Part shown: positions 17,580-27,346 of the stretch, piece by piece | How the letters are laid out: each line of letters begins with the position of its first letter | Position numbering within the stretch: position 1 is the first letter of the stretch | DNA from: Ruixingdingia sedimenti | GTDB taxonomy: Bacteria > Pseudomonadota > Alphaproteobacteria > Rhodobacterales > Rhodobacteraceae | Assembly (NCBI RefSeq): GCF_031432425.1 | Contig: NZ_JAVKPH010000010.1 | Span: 58,744-122,743 of the forward strand | Direction: 5' to 3' | DNA: 64,000 nucleotides | Notes under the pieces: model-generated | What the model was told of the DNA's origin: nothing | Database searches by the model: none | The model's input: only the letters and a program-made list of their open reading frames with translations | Position numbers and translations under genes: made by a program

Positions 17580-18479
17580 CTACTGCGCCGCCTTGGGCAG
17601 GGCGACCATCTGTTGCAGGTATTCGGCCAGTTCGTCGCGCAGATCGTCACGCGCCAGCCCGAAGGCCACCGTCGCCTGCAGGAACCCGGCCTTCGATCCG
17701 CAGTCGAACCGCTGCCCGCGGAAGCGGAAGCCATAGACCCCGCCGCGCCCCTCGGCGCATTCCTCGGCGATGGCGTCGGTCAGCTGGATTTCCCCGCCCG
17801 ACCCCGGTTTCATCCGGTGCAGGTTGTCGAGCACCTGCGGCGTCAGGATATACCGCCCGATGACGGCAAGGTTCGAGGGCGCCTCCTCGGCCTTGGGCTT
17901 TTCCACCATGCCCCTGGCGCGCACGGCGGCGCCCAGATCCTCGGCCACGTCCAGCACGCCATAGGCCGAGGCCTTTTCGGGCGGCACCTCCATCGCGGCG
18001 ACCATGTTGCCGCCGAGTTCGGCATGCGCCTCGACCATCTGTTGCAGGCAGGGCTTTTCCGCCGCGATCACGTCGTCGGGCAGGATGACCGCGAAGGGCT
18101 CGTCCCCGATCAGGCGGCGGGCGCACCAGACGGCGTGACCCAGGCCCAGGGGGCGGTTCTGGCGGATATAGGCGATCGCGCCCGATTCCATGTTGGTGTG
18201 CCGCAGCACCTCGAGCAACTGGTCCTTGCCGGACCGGCGCAGGGCGGATTCGAGTTCCGGCGCGGTGTCGAAATAATCCTCCAGCGCGCTCTTGCCGCGC
18301 GAGGTCACGAAGATGAATTCCTTGATCCCCGCCGCGCGCGCCTCGTCGATCGCGTACTGGATCAACGGCCGGTCCACCAGCGTCATGATTTCCTTCGGGA
18401 TCGACTTGGTTGCGGGCAGAAACCGCGTGCCGAGCCCTGCGACCGGAAACACGGCCTTCGTAATCTTTTGTTTCTTCAT
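17580..18479 (-). CDS. galU: UTP-glucose-1-phosphate uridylyltransferase
   Basis: 299 aa. Makes UDP-glucose from UTP and glucose-1-phosphate for polysaccharide and LPS synthesis. The nucleotide-binding signature VAGLGTRFLPATKSIPKEI is at residues 13-31 and the PLIQYAIDEARAAGI segment follows. Start ATG 18479 gives MKKQKITKAVFPVAGLG, the normal family N-terminus; an ATG 15 nt earlier is possible. Closely linked to the downstream GT4 gene. Confidence 0.96.
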   Translation of the reverse strand: MKKQKITKAVFPVAGLGTRFLPATKSIPKEIMTLVDRPLIQYAIDEARAAGIKEFIFVTSRGKSALEDYFDTAPELESALRRSGKDQLLEVLRHTNMESGAIAYIRQNRPLGLGHAVWCARRLIGDEPFAVILPDDVIAAEKPCLQQMVEAHAELGGNMVAAMEVPPEKASAYGVLDVAEDLGAAVRARGMVEKPKAEEAPSNLAVIGRYILTPQVLDNLHRMKPGSGGEIQLTDAIAEECAEGRGGVYGFRFRGQRFDCGSKAGFLQATVAFGLARDDLRDELAEYLQQMVALPKAAQ

Positions 18480-18580
18480 CGAACCACCATCCATCGCCGC
18501 CACCGCACCCCCACGGCACGATTCCCCCCTTAATACCCGGGGGCGCGGCGCATAGAAGCCCAGCTTCACGGCGTTTTTAT

Positions 18581-18607
18581 GGTATAGGCGGAAAAAAGGC
18601 GATGCAA
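18581..18607 (-). promoter_or_regulatory. possible galU promoter
   Basis: On the minus strand TTGCAT (18607-18602) is followed after 15 bp by TATACC (18586-18581), in an AT-rich patch with runs of T that stands out locally. The spacer is shorter than ideal, so this is tentative. It lies about 100 nt before the galU ATG. Confidence 0.4.
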
Positions 18608-18659
18608 GAAATGGGTTTGTCGCCGAATCCGCCACAATCTTGCGCCATTTCCCGCCGGC

Positions 18660-19895
18660 TCAGGCGACGGGGCGGGTGGCCTCCAGCCGCGCGGCCTCGC
18701 GCAGGGCGCGGTCGGCGGGGCGCCAGAACCGCAGGGCCGGATCGCTGCGCAGGCTTGCCCCCCACAGCCCGCCGCGCTGTTCCCAGATGCCGTCCGGGCG
18801 CAGCCACAGCCGGTGCCGCCGCGGCCCGGGCAGCAGGCGCAGCAGGGTGACGACGGCGCCCCCGGCGCGGGCGGCGGCGGCCTCTGCCTCTGCCCGCGGG
18901 TCGGGGCGCAGGCCGGCGGACAGCACCAGCCACCCCGGCCGCGGCCCGGTGCCGGGCAAGGGCAGGAAGGCCGCACCCGCCCCCGCCAGCGGGCGCAGGG
19001 GCGCAAGGGTGCGGTCGAACCCCTGTGCGATACCGGATTCCAGCCCCCGCAGCAGGGGGGCGACCGCGCCGGGGTCCAGCCGCCCCGCCAGCATATGCGC
19101 GATCAGCCGCCGCCGCTGTTCGGCGCGCAGCCGGGCCAGCGCGGGGCCGTGGTCGGCCCCGGGCGCGTGGCGGCGCAGGAACACGGCGGTGCTGGCGCCG
19201 ATGTCGGTCAGGTCCGTCGGCACGCGGTCGGCGCGGCGGCGGGCACTGGCGGCAAAGCCGTGGATCACCTCGGCCCGCGGCACCACCGCCGTCAGATGCC
19301 CGGCACCGGCAAGGCGCAGGTTCACATCCGCCTCGTCCAGATAGAACCGGAAGGCCGGGTCGAAACCCCCCGCCGCCAGCAGCGCCGCGCGGCGGAAGGC
19401 GCAGTTGGTGCCCTGCGTCTTGACCGCGCGGGTGGACGTGCCCTCGTGCAGGCTGACGCCTTCGGGGTCCACCTCCAGCGGGTGGTCCTGGCCCAGATGG
19501 TCCACCGCCAGCGCGCGCCACTGGAAGGAAATCCCGTTGCGCCCGCGCACGAACCCCCCGGCCGCGCCCACACGGGGATGCGCAAAGGGCGCGGCAAGGC
19601 GGCTGGCCCAGGTGGGTTCGGGCACGGCGTCGTCGTCGATGAAGGCCACCACCGTGCCCGCCGCCTGCGCCAGACCGTGGTTGCGGGCGGCGGCGATGTT
19701 CGCCTCGTCGAAGGGCAGGATGCGCAGGCGGTCCGCCCATCCCGCCGCCGCCACCGCCGCGCAGGCGGCCGGGTCGGCGACCACGATCACCTCCATCGCC
19801 GGATGGTCGGATTGCGCCAGCCCCGTCAGGCACAGCAGCAGCGCCGCCGGCCGGTGCCGGCTGACGACGATCACGCTGAGCCGTGGCGGCGTCAT
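18660..19895 (-). CDS. glycosyltransferase family 2 with C-terminal extension
   Basis: 411 aa. N-terminal GT-A domain: LSVIVVSRHRPAALLLCLTGL, the nucleotide-binding FDEANIAAARNHGL, and the metal-binding DDD in FIDDDAVPEPTW (near residue 88); a later acidic pair is FRFYLDEADVNLRL. The last 150 residues are Ala/Arg-rich, with no domain I recognise. Separated from galU by 180 nt containing a probable galU promoter, so it may be a separate unit with cysQ, whose end is 8 nt upstream. Confidence 0.88.
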   Translation of the reverse strand: MTPPRLSVIVVSRHRPAALLLCLTGLAQSDHPAMEVIVVADPAACAAVAAAGWADRLRILPFDEANIAAARNHGLAQAAGTVVAFIDDDAVPEPTWASRLAAPFAHPRVGAAGGFVRGRNGISFQWRALAVDHLGQDHPLEVDPEGVSLHEGTSTRAVKTQGTNCAFRRAALLAAGGFDPAFRFYLDEADVNLRLAGAGHLTAVVPRAEVIHGFAASARRRADRVPTDLTDIGASTAVFLRRHAPGADHGPALARLRAEQRRRLIAHMLAGRLDPGAVAPLLRGLESGIAQGFDRTLAPLRPLAGAGAAFLPLPGTGPRPGWLVLSAGLRPDPRAEAEAAAARAGGAVVTLLRLLPGPRRHRLWLRPDGIWEQRGGLWGASLRSDPALRFWRPADRALREAARLEATRPVA

Positions 19896-19902
19896 GCCCG
19901 CC

Positions 19903-20697
19903 TTAGCGTTTCAGATCCACGCCCGGCGCATGGGCGATGAAGAAGGGGTTGTCCCAGCCCGGCTTGCCATAGGCCAGCGGCGCGAAATCGTCAAAGCGGA
20001 TGACATGCCCGCCCGCCCCGCGCAGCACCGCATCGCCCGCCGCGGTATCCCATTCCATCGTCCGCCCGAGCCGGGGATAGAGATCCGCCTCGCCCGTCGC
20101 CACCAGACAGAACTTGAGCGAGGATCCCGCCGAGGTCATGTCCTTGACCATGTAGCGCGCGATATATTCGTCGGTCGCCTGGTCGCGGTGGGATTTCGAG
20201 GCGACGACCATCAGGGCGCTGTTGTCGGGCACGGCCACCCGCAGCCGTTTCACAGGGCCGGGCCGGTCGCGGTCGAACGGGCCCTGTTCCTCGACCGAAT
20301 GCCCCTCTGCGTCGGTGTAGAACAGCCGCCCCTTGGCCGGCGCATAGACCACGCCGCGCAGAGGCACGCCGTTTTCCACATAGGCGATGTTGACGGTGAA
20401 ATCGCCGCGGCGCTGGACGAATTCCTTGGTGCCGTCCAGCGGATCGACGATCAGGAAGGTGGCGGCGCGCAGGTCGTGGCTCGCAGCCTGTTCCTCGGTG
20501 ATCAGCGCCACATCGGGGAAGGCCGCGCGCAGCCCGGCGGAAATCACCGCATCGGCGGCCTCGTCGGCGGCGGTCACGGGGCTGGCGTCGTCCTTGGTGC
20601 GCACATCCATGTCGGCGGAGTCGTAGATCTTCATGATCGCCGCACCGCCATCCAGCGCCAGCGCCCGCATCTCGCGCACGAGCCGTTCGAAATCCAT
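19903..20697 (-). CDS. cysQ: 3'(2'),5'-bisphosphate nucleotidase
   Basis: 264 aa, inositol-phosphatase fold. Motifs: TEEQ (near residue 67, replacing the usual EE pair region), DPLDGTKEFVQRRGDFTVNIA (residues 85-105, the CysQ-specific stretch) and the C-terminal EWDTAAGDAV. It hydrolyses PAP to AMP, removing the product of PAPS-dependent sulfation and sulfate assimilation. Its place beside glycosyltransferases and a sulfotransferase suggests a role in recycling PAP from glycan sulfation. Confidence 0.93.
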   Translation of the reverse strand: MDFERLVREMRALALDGGAAIMKIYDSADMDVRTKDDASPVTAADEAADAVISAGLRAAFPDVALITEEQAASHDLRAATFLIVDPLDGTKEFVQRRGDFTVNIAYVENGVPLRGVVYAPAKGRLFYTDAEGHSVEEQGPFDRDRPGPVKRLRVAVPDNSALMVVASKSHRDQATDEYIARYMVKDMTSAGSSLKFCLVATGEADLYPRLGRTMEWDTAAGDAVLRGAGGHVIRFDDFAPLAYGKPGWDNPFFIAHAPGVDLKR

Positions 20698-20835
20698 CGC
20701 GTGAACCCTTCTTCCAATATGCCGCCGGCCTTTGTTGCCAGACCGGCCTGCGCGCTTTATCCTGCCGCGTCAAGGTATCGGCAAGAAGTCGGGTTGTACA
20801 AGAAGCCGGCGGGGTCCATGCCGGGGGCGGCAGAG

Positions 20836-21657
20836 ATGTTTCAGCAACGTCGGCGGAAAACCACGACGCAGGGTGCGTTCGACATCCTCGAACTCATCTA
20901 TCACGCATCGGTGCGCAACGTGCGCAAGAACCACGGCAACGCGGTGATCGGCCTGCTGCTGAACCTGGTGCAGACGGTGCTGATGGTGGCGGTGTTCTGG
21001 GTGATGTTCGAGTTGCTGGGAATGCGGCGCAACGCGATCCGGGGCGATTTCCTGCTGTACCTGATGTCGGGGATCTTCCTGTTCTTCACCCATACCAAGA
21101 CGGTGGGCGCGGTCGCGGGGGCGGACGGGCCGACCTCGCCGATGATGAAGCACGCGCCGATGAACACGATCATCTCGATCACCTCGGCGGCGCTCGGGGC
21201 GCTTTATCTGCAACTTCTGGCGGGGGGGATGGTGCTGTTCTTCTACCACGCCGCCGTGACCCCGATCACGATCGAGGATCCCGTCGGCGCGCTCGGCATG
21301 TTGATGCTGTCCTGGGTGTCGGGGATCGGGGTGGGGATGGTGTTCCTCGCGATCAAGCCCTGGTCGCCGGATCTGGTGCGCATCCTGGTGCAGGTCTACC
21401 AGCGGGCGAACATGATCGCCTCGGGCAAGATGTTCGTGGCCAACACGATGCCCGGCTATCTGCTGGTCTTCTTCGACTGGAACCCGCTGTTCCACGCGAT
21501 CGACCAGGCCCGGGGCTTCATCTTCATCAACTACAACCCGCATTACACCTCGATCAGCTATCCGATCTATGTGACGCTGGTCTGCCTGATGGTCGGGCTG
21601 ATGGGCGAATTCTACACCCGCCGCCATGCCTCGATCAGCTGGGGCGCGCGGCGGTAG
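20836..21657 (+). CDS. ABC-2 type polysaccharide export permease (KpsM/Wzm-like)
   Basis: 273 aa integral membrane protein with about six hydrophobic segments (first VIGLLLNLVQTVLMVAVFWVMF, residues 35-56). The closing region DWNPLFHAIDQARGFIFINY matches the conserved NP-x-H-x3-x-R pattern of polysaccharide ABC-2 permeases. It would carry a capsule or O-antigen-like glycan across the inner membrane with an ATPase that is not in this window. Divergent from the cysQ/GT run. An in-frame ATG 18 nt upstream is an alternative start. Confidence 0.87.
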   Translation: MFQQRRRKTTTQGAFDILELIYHASVRNVRKNHGNAVIGLLLNLVQTVLMVAVFWVMFELLGMRRNAIRGDFLLYLMSGIFLFFTHTKTVGAVAGADGPTSPMMKHAPMNTIISITSAALGALYLQLLAGGMVLFFYHAAVTPITIEDPVGALGMLMLSWVSGIGVGMVFLAIKPWSPDLVRILVQVYQRANMIASGKMFVANTMPGYLLVFFDWNPLFHAIDQARGFIFINYNPHYTSISYPIYVTLVCLMVGLMGEFYTRRHASISWGARR

Positions 21658-21677
21658 GCGGAGCGGCAACCAACCCC

Positions 21678-22301
21678 TCAGGCAGAGGTGACGACCCGCA
21701 GGGTCAGGTTGATCCGCCCGCCCTGCGGCAAAAGGCGCGAGGAGCCGAAGCGCAGCCTGTCCACCCCGTGCCAGGCGAGCCGCGCGGCGCCGCCCATCAC
21801 CACCACATCGCCGGAGCGGAGCCACAGGCTCTCCGTCCCCGCACCGCGATCCGCCCCGCCCATGCGGAACAGCGCGTCGTCGCCCAGGCTGACCGACACC
21901 ACGGGCCAGGTGAAATCGCCCTCGTCGCGGTCCTGATGCAGACCCATCCGCGCGCCCTCGCCATAGAAGTTCACCAGACAGCAGTCGGGATCGCGGTCCA
22001 GCCCCGTAACCCCGCGCCACAGCGCCAGAACCCGCGCCGGGATCGGCGGCCAGGGCACGCCCGAAGGGTGGCGCGCGGCATAGCGATAGCCCTGCCGGTC
22101 CGTCACCCAGCCCACGCGCCCCGCCACCGTCATGCGCACCGACATGGGCCGCCCGCCGGGCGTGACCGGCGCGACGAAGGGCGCCGCGCGCGCCACGGCG
22201 CTGATATCCGCGACCATCGCCGCCTGCGCCGGCGCGTCCAGCCACCCGCGCCATATGGCGAAACCGCGCACCATCAGCGGCGGGTCCTTGTCCTGCGCCA
22301 T
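21678..22301 (-). CDS. alkB: AlkB-type alpha-ketoglutarate-dependent DNA/RNA dealkylation dioxygenase
   Basis: 207 aa. Repairs 1-methyladenine and 3-methylcytosine by oxidative demethylation with Fe(II) and 2-oxoglutarate. Seen: NFYGEGARMGLHQDRDE, giving the metal ligands His-x-Asp, then the distal WHGVDRL histidine and the RxNLTLR arginine that binds 2-oxoglutarate. Start ATG 22301 has GGAGG five bases upstream; an upstream ATG lacks one. Convergent with the export permease (20-nt gap) and divergent from dnaK. Confidence 0.93.
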   Translation of the reverse strand: MAQDKDPPLMVRGFAIWRGWLDAPAQAAMVADISAVARAAPFVAPVTPGGRPMSVRMTVAGRVGWVTDRQGYRYAARHPSGVPWPPIPARVLALWRGVTGLDRDPDCCLVNFYGEGARMGLHQDRDEGDFTWPVVSVSLGDDALFRMGGADRGAGTESLWLRSGDVVVMGGAARLAWHGVDRLRFGSSRLLPQGGRINLTLRVVTSA

Positions 22302-22334
22302 TCCATCCTCCCGGAAAATCACGGTTCCGTGACG

Positions 22335-22364
22335 CTTGCAGCCCCCGATACCCCTCCTTATATA
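22335..22364 (+). promoter_or_regulatory. dnaK promoter, heat-shock (RpoH) type
   Basis: CTTG (22335-22338) followed by CTTATATA (22357-22364), matching the alphaproteobacterial RpoH pattern of CTTG, about 18 bp, C-T-TAT. The same bases also allow a weak sigma-70 reading (TTGCAG, 16 bp, TTATAT). The leader to the dnaK ATG is about 115 nt. Confidence 0.6.
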
Positions 22365-22486
22365 CGCCCAGAAGCCGGAACCGGGGCGTCTTGACCGCGC
22401 GCCCCGGGGCCAAAACCCAGGGATCGGGGCAGGATGCCGAAATCGGGTCTCTGCCCCAACATATCGCCGGAAGAAGAGGTAAGCAC

Positions 22487-24397
<1,911 letters not shown>

Positions 24398-24414
24398 TCC
24401 GGCTTGAACCCGCG

Positions 24415-24443
24415 GCGGGAGGCCCCCTGAAGGGGCCTCCCGC
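24415..24443 (+). terminator. dnaK-dnaJ intercistronic stem-loop
   Basis: A perfect 12-bp stem GCGGGAGGCCCC / GGGGCCTCCCGC with the 5-nt loop CTGAA, 17 nt after the dnaK stop. There is no U-tract (TCGCGTTC follows), so it is more likely an attenuator, RNA-processing or mRNA-protecting element that sets the DnaK:DnaJ ratio than a full terminator. Confidence 0.6.
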
Positions 24444-24467
24444 TCGCGTTCCCCCGAGGGGTCTGAC

Positions 24468-25622
24468 ATGGCAAAACGCGATTTCTACGAGGTTCTGGGC
24501 GTCACCAAGGGCGCCTCCGCCGAAGAGATCAAGAAGGCCTACCGCGCCAAGGCCAAGGAACTCCACCCCGACCGCAACGCCGACAATCCGCAGGCAGAGG
24601 CCCAGTTCAAGGAAGTGAACGAAGCCTATGACGTGCTGAAGGACGACACGCGCAAGGCCGCCTACGACCGCTACGGCCATGCGGCGTTCGAGGGCGGCAT
24701 GGGCGGGGGCGGCGGCGGGCCGCGCGGCGGCTTCCAGCAGGGCGATTTCGCCTCTGCGTTCTCGGACGTGTTCGAGGACCTGTTCGGCGACTTCATGGGC
24801 GGGCGCGGCGGTGCGGGCGGGGCCCGGGCGCGGGCGCAACGCGGGTCGGACCTGCGCTACAACCTGCGCGTGACGCTGGAAGAGGCCTATCGCGGCGTCC
24901 AGAAGACGATCACCATCCCCGCTTCGGCCGCCTGCGACGCCTGCCACGGCACAGGCGCCGAGGGTGGCGCCGAACCCGTCGTCTGCCCGACCTGTTCGGG
25001 CATGGGCAAGGTGCGCGCGCAACAGGGCTTCTTCACCGTCGAACGCACCTGCCCCACCTGCGGCGGCGCGGGCCAGATCGTCAAGAACCCCTGCCGCGTC
25101 TGCGGCGGCGCGGGCCGGGTGGAACGCGAACGCGCCCTGTCGGTCAACATCCCGCAGGGCGTGGAAACCGGCACCCGCATCCGGCTGGCCGGCGAAGGCG
25201 AGGCGGGCCTGCGCGGCGGGCCGACCGGGGATCTTTACATCTTCATCGAGGTGAAGGACCACCCGATCTTCCAGCGCGACGGCGTGCACCTCTACTGCCG
25301 CGTGCCGGTTTCCATCGCCACCGCCGCGCTCGGCGGCGAGGTGGAGGTGCCCACGATCGACGGCGGCCGCAGCCGCGTGAAGGTGCCCGCGGGCAGCCAG
25401 ACCGGCAAGCAGATGCGCCTGCGCAGCAAGGGCATGCCCGCCCTGCGCGGCGGCGGGCAGGGCGACATGCTGATCGAACTGGCCGTGGAAACCCCGGTGA
25501 ACCTGACCGCGCGGCAAAAGGAACTGCTGCGCGAGTTCGAGAAACTGTCCGAGGACAACAACCCAGAAAGCAGTTCTTTCTTTTCCAAGGTCAGAAGCTT
25601 CTGGGACGGGATGAAGGGCTGA
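24468..25622 (+). CDS. dnaJ: molecular chaperone DnaJ (Hsp40)
   Basis: 384 aa. J-domain with HPD at residues 33-35, a Gly-rich linker (GGMGGGGGGPRGG), and four CxxCxGxG-type zinc repeats (CDACHGTG, CPTCSGMG, CPTCGGAG, CRVCGGAG) around residues 145-215, followed by two substrate-binding beta domains. It stimulates DnaK ATPase and delivers clients. Co-directional with dnaK across 70 nt. Its 3' spacer holds a copy of the intergenic repeat family. Confidence 0.98.
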   Translation: MAKRDFYEVLGVTKGASAEEIKKAYRAKAKELHPDRNADNPQAEAQFKEVNEAYDVLKDDTRKAAYDRYGHAAFEGGMGGGGGGPRGGFQQGDFASAFSDVFEDLFGDFMGGRGGAGGARARAQRGSDLRYNLRVTLEEAYRGVQKTITIPASAACDACHGTGAEGGAEPVVCPTCSGMGKVRAQQGFFTVERTCPTCGGAGQIVKNPCRVCGGAGRVERERALSVNIPQGVETGTRIRLAGEGEAGLRGGPTGDLYIFIEVKDHPIFQRDGVHLYCRVPVSIATAALGGEVEVPTIDGGRSRVKVPAGSQTGKQMRLRSKGMPALRGGGQGDMLIELAVETPVNLTARQKELLREFEKLSEDNNPESSSFFSKVRSFWDGMKG

Positions 25623-25654
25623 CCTTCACCGGCCTTGCGGGGCGGAAAGCACAG

Positions 25655-25712
25655 CGCCGGGGGCTTCGCGCCCCCGGACCCCCGCGGGATATTTGTGCCA
25701 GCCTGAAGATCA
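25655..25712 (+). repeat. intergenic stem-loop repeat, copy 1 (dnaJ 3' side)
   Basis: A hairpin CCGGGGGC-TTCGC-GCCCCCGG (25658-25678), then ACCCCGCGG and the tail GGATATTTGTGCCAGCCTGA. It follows dnaJ in the sense direction, so a stem-loop plus ATATTT could serve as its terminator. The stem and linker recur almost base for base, inverted, at 25849-25890. Confidence 0.8.
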
Positions 25713-25743
25713 GGGCGCTCTTGCAAGAGGGTAAGCGCACCCC

Positions 25744-25771
25744 TCATTCTTCAGGCTGGGCCTGAATATCC
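25744..25771 (-). repeat. intergenic repeat, copy 2 (tail only, inverted partner of copy 1)
   Basis: Read on the minus strand it starts GGATATT and contains CCAGCCTGAAGA. It pairs with copy 1: a perfect 12-bp stem CCAGCCTGAAGA (25698-25709) / TCTTCAGGCTGG (25748-25759), plus outer GGATATT/AATATCC. Copies 1 and 2 share a tail variant not seen elsewhere in the window. Confidence 0.7.
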
Positions 25772-25831
25772 CCGCCGGAGGCTCCCGCACTTTCCACGCG
25801 GCCAACCGCCGAAAAGAGGGTGTATCCCCCT

Positions 25832-25890
25832 GTTCATTTTCTGTCTGAAAATATCCCGCGGGGGTCCGGGGGCGCGAAGCCCCCGGCGCC
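25832..25890 (-). repeat. intergenic stem-loop repeat, copy 3 (glyA 3' side)
   Basis: On the minus strand, 11 nt after the glyA stop: stem CCGGGGGC-TTCGC-GCCCCCGG, ACCCCCGCGG, then the tail GGATATTTTCAGACAGAAAA. It differs from copy 1 by one extra C in the linker and by a different tail after ATATTT. Confidence 0.8.
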
Positions 25891-25900
25891 GCCCCAGGGA

Positions 25901-27196
25901 TCAGAGCGTCGGGTAGAGCGGGAAGCGGGCGCAGAGGGTGGCGACCTCGGCCTTCACTTTCGCCTCGACCTCGGCATTGCCTTCCTCGCCGTTGGCGGCG
26001 AGGCCGTCGACGACCTCGACGATCCAGCGGGCGATCTGGCGGAATTCATCCTCGCCAAAGCCGCGGGTGGTGCCCGCAGGGGTGCCGAGGCGGATGCCGC
26101 TGGTGACGAAGGGTTTTTCGGGATCGAACGGCACGCCGTTCTTGTTGCAGGTGATATGGGCGCGGCCCAGGGCGGCCTCGGTCGCCTTGCCGGTGACTTT
26201 CTTCGGGCGCAGGTCGGCCAGCATCAGGTGGTTGTCGGTACCGCCCGACACGATGTCGATCCCGCCCTTCATCAGCTCGTCCGCCATCGCGCGCGCATTG
26301 GCCACGACCTGCGCGGCATAGTCCTTGAATTCGGGGCGCAGTGCCTCGCCGAAGGCCACGGCCTTGGCGGCGATGACATGCATCAGGGGCCCGCCCTGCA
26401 GGCCCGGGAAGACGGCGGAGTTGATCTTTTTCGCGATCTCGGCGTCATTGGTCAGCACCATGCCGCCGCGCGGGCCGCGCAGCGATTTGTGCGTGGTGGT
26501 CGTGACCACATGCGCATGCGGCAGCGGCGAGGGATGCTGGCCGCCCGCCACGAGGCCCGCGATATGGGCCATGTCGACCATCAGGTACGCCCCCACCTCA
26601 TCCGCGATGGCGCGGAATTCGGCCCAGTCCCAGACGCGGCTGTAGGCGGTGCCGCCGGCGACGATCAGCTTGGGCTTGTGTTCGCGGGCCTTGGCGCGGA
26701 TGTCGTCCATGTCCAGCAGCTGGTCCTGCTTGCGCACGCCATAGCTGACCACGTTGAACCATTTGCCCGACATGTTCACCGGCGAGCCATGCGTCAGGTG
26801 CCCGCCCGAGTTGAGGTCGAGCCCCATGAACGTGTCGCCGGGTTGCAGCAGCGCCAGGAACACCGCCTGGTTCATCTGGCTGCCCGAATTGGGCTGCACG
26901 TTGGCGAAGCCGCAGCCGAACAGCTGTTTCGCCCGCTCGATCGCCAGGGTTTCCGCCACGTCCACGAACTGGCAGCCGCCGTAATACCGCTTGCCCGGAT
27001 AGCCTTCGGCATATTTGTTCGTCATCACCGAACCCTGCGCCTGCAGCACCGCCAGCGAGACGATGTTTTCCGAGGCGATCAGTTCGATCTCGTCGCGCTG
27101 GCGGCCGAGTTCGTCGGTGATCGTGCCGAAGATTTCCGGGTCGCGGCTGGCGAGCGGTTCGGTGAAGAAGCCGGTGTCGCGGTGCGGGGCGTTCAT
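25901..27196 (-). CDS. glyA: serine hydroxymethyltransferase
   Basis: 431 aa PLP enzyme interconverting serine and glycine while charging tetrahydrofolate with one carbon. Seen: LIASENIVSLAVLQAQGSVMTNKYAEGYPGKRYYGG split across residues 37-75, and the PLP lysine in VVTTTTHKSLRGPRGG near residue 240. Start ATG 27196 has GGAGGA seven bases upstream. Convergent with dnaJ; upstream it faces nadK. Confidence 0.98.
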   Translation of the reverse strand: MNAPHRDTGFFTEPLASRDPEIFGTITDELGRQRDEIELIASENIVSLAVLQAQGSVMTNKYAEGYPGKRYYGGCQFVDVAETLAIERAKQLFGCGFANVQPNSGSQMNQAVFLALLQPGDTFMGLDLNSGGHLTHGSPVNMSGKWFNVVSYGVRKQDQLLDMDDIRAKAREHKPKLIVAGGTAYSRVWDWAEFRAIADEVGAYLMVDMAHIAGLVAGGQHPSPLPHAHVVTTTTHKSLRGPRGGMVLTNDAEIAKKINSAVFPGLQGGPLMHVIAAKAVAFGEALRPEFKDYAAQVVANARAMADELMKGGIDIVSGGTDNHLMLADLRPKKVTGKATEAALGRAHITCNKNGVPFDPEKPFVTSGIRLGTPAGTTRGFGEDEFRQIARWIVEVVDGLAANGEEGNAEVEAKVKAEVATLCARFPLYPTL

Positions 27197-27346
27197 GGGA
27201 TCCTCCTGCGGATGCGCGGTCAGCGGCTGTCTAGCCCAAGCGCGCGCCATGGGAAAGGCGGATTTGGCGGGCGGCGGGGTTGAGTTCCCCGATGCCGCAC
27301 CGCATCATGGGCGTGCCGCGGGTGCGGCCAGAGGGGTTTGCCGGCA

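Noticed and set aside
24680..24830. Gly-rich stretch in dnaJ considered a low-complexity insertion
   Set aside because: A glycine/phenylalanine-type linker at this place is a normal part of DnaJ.
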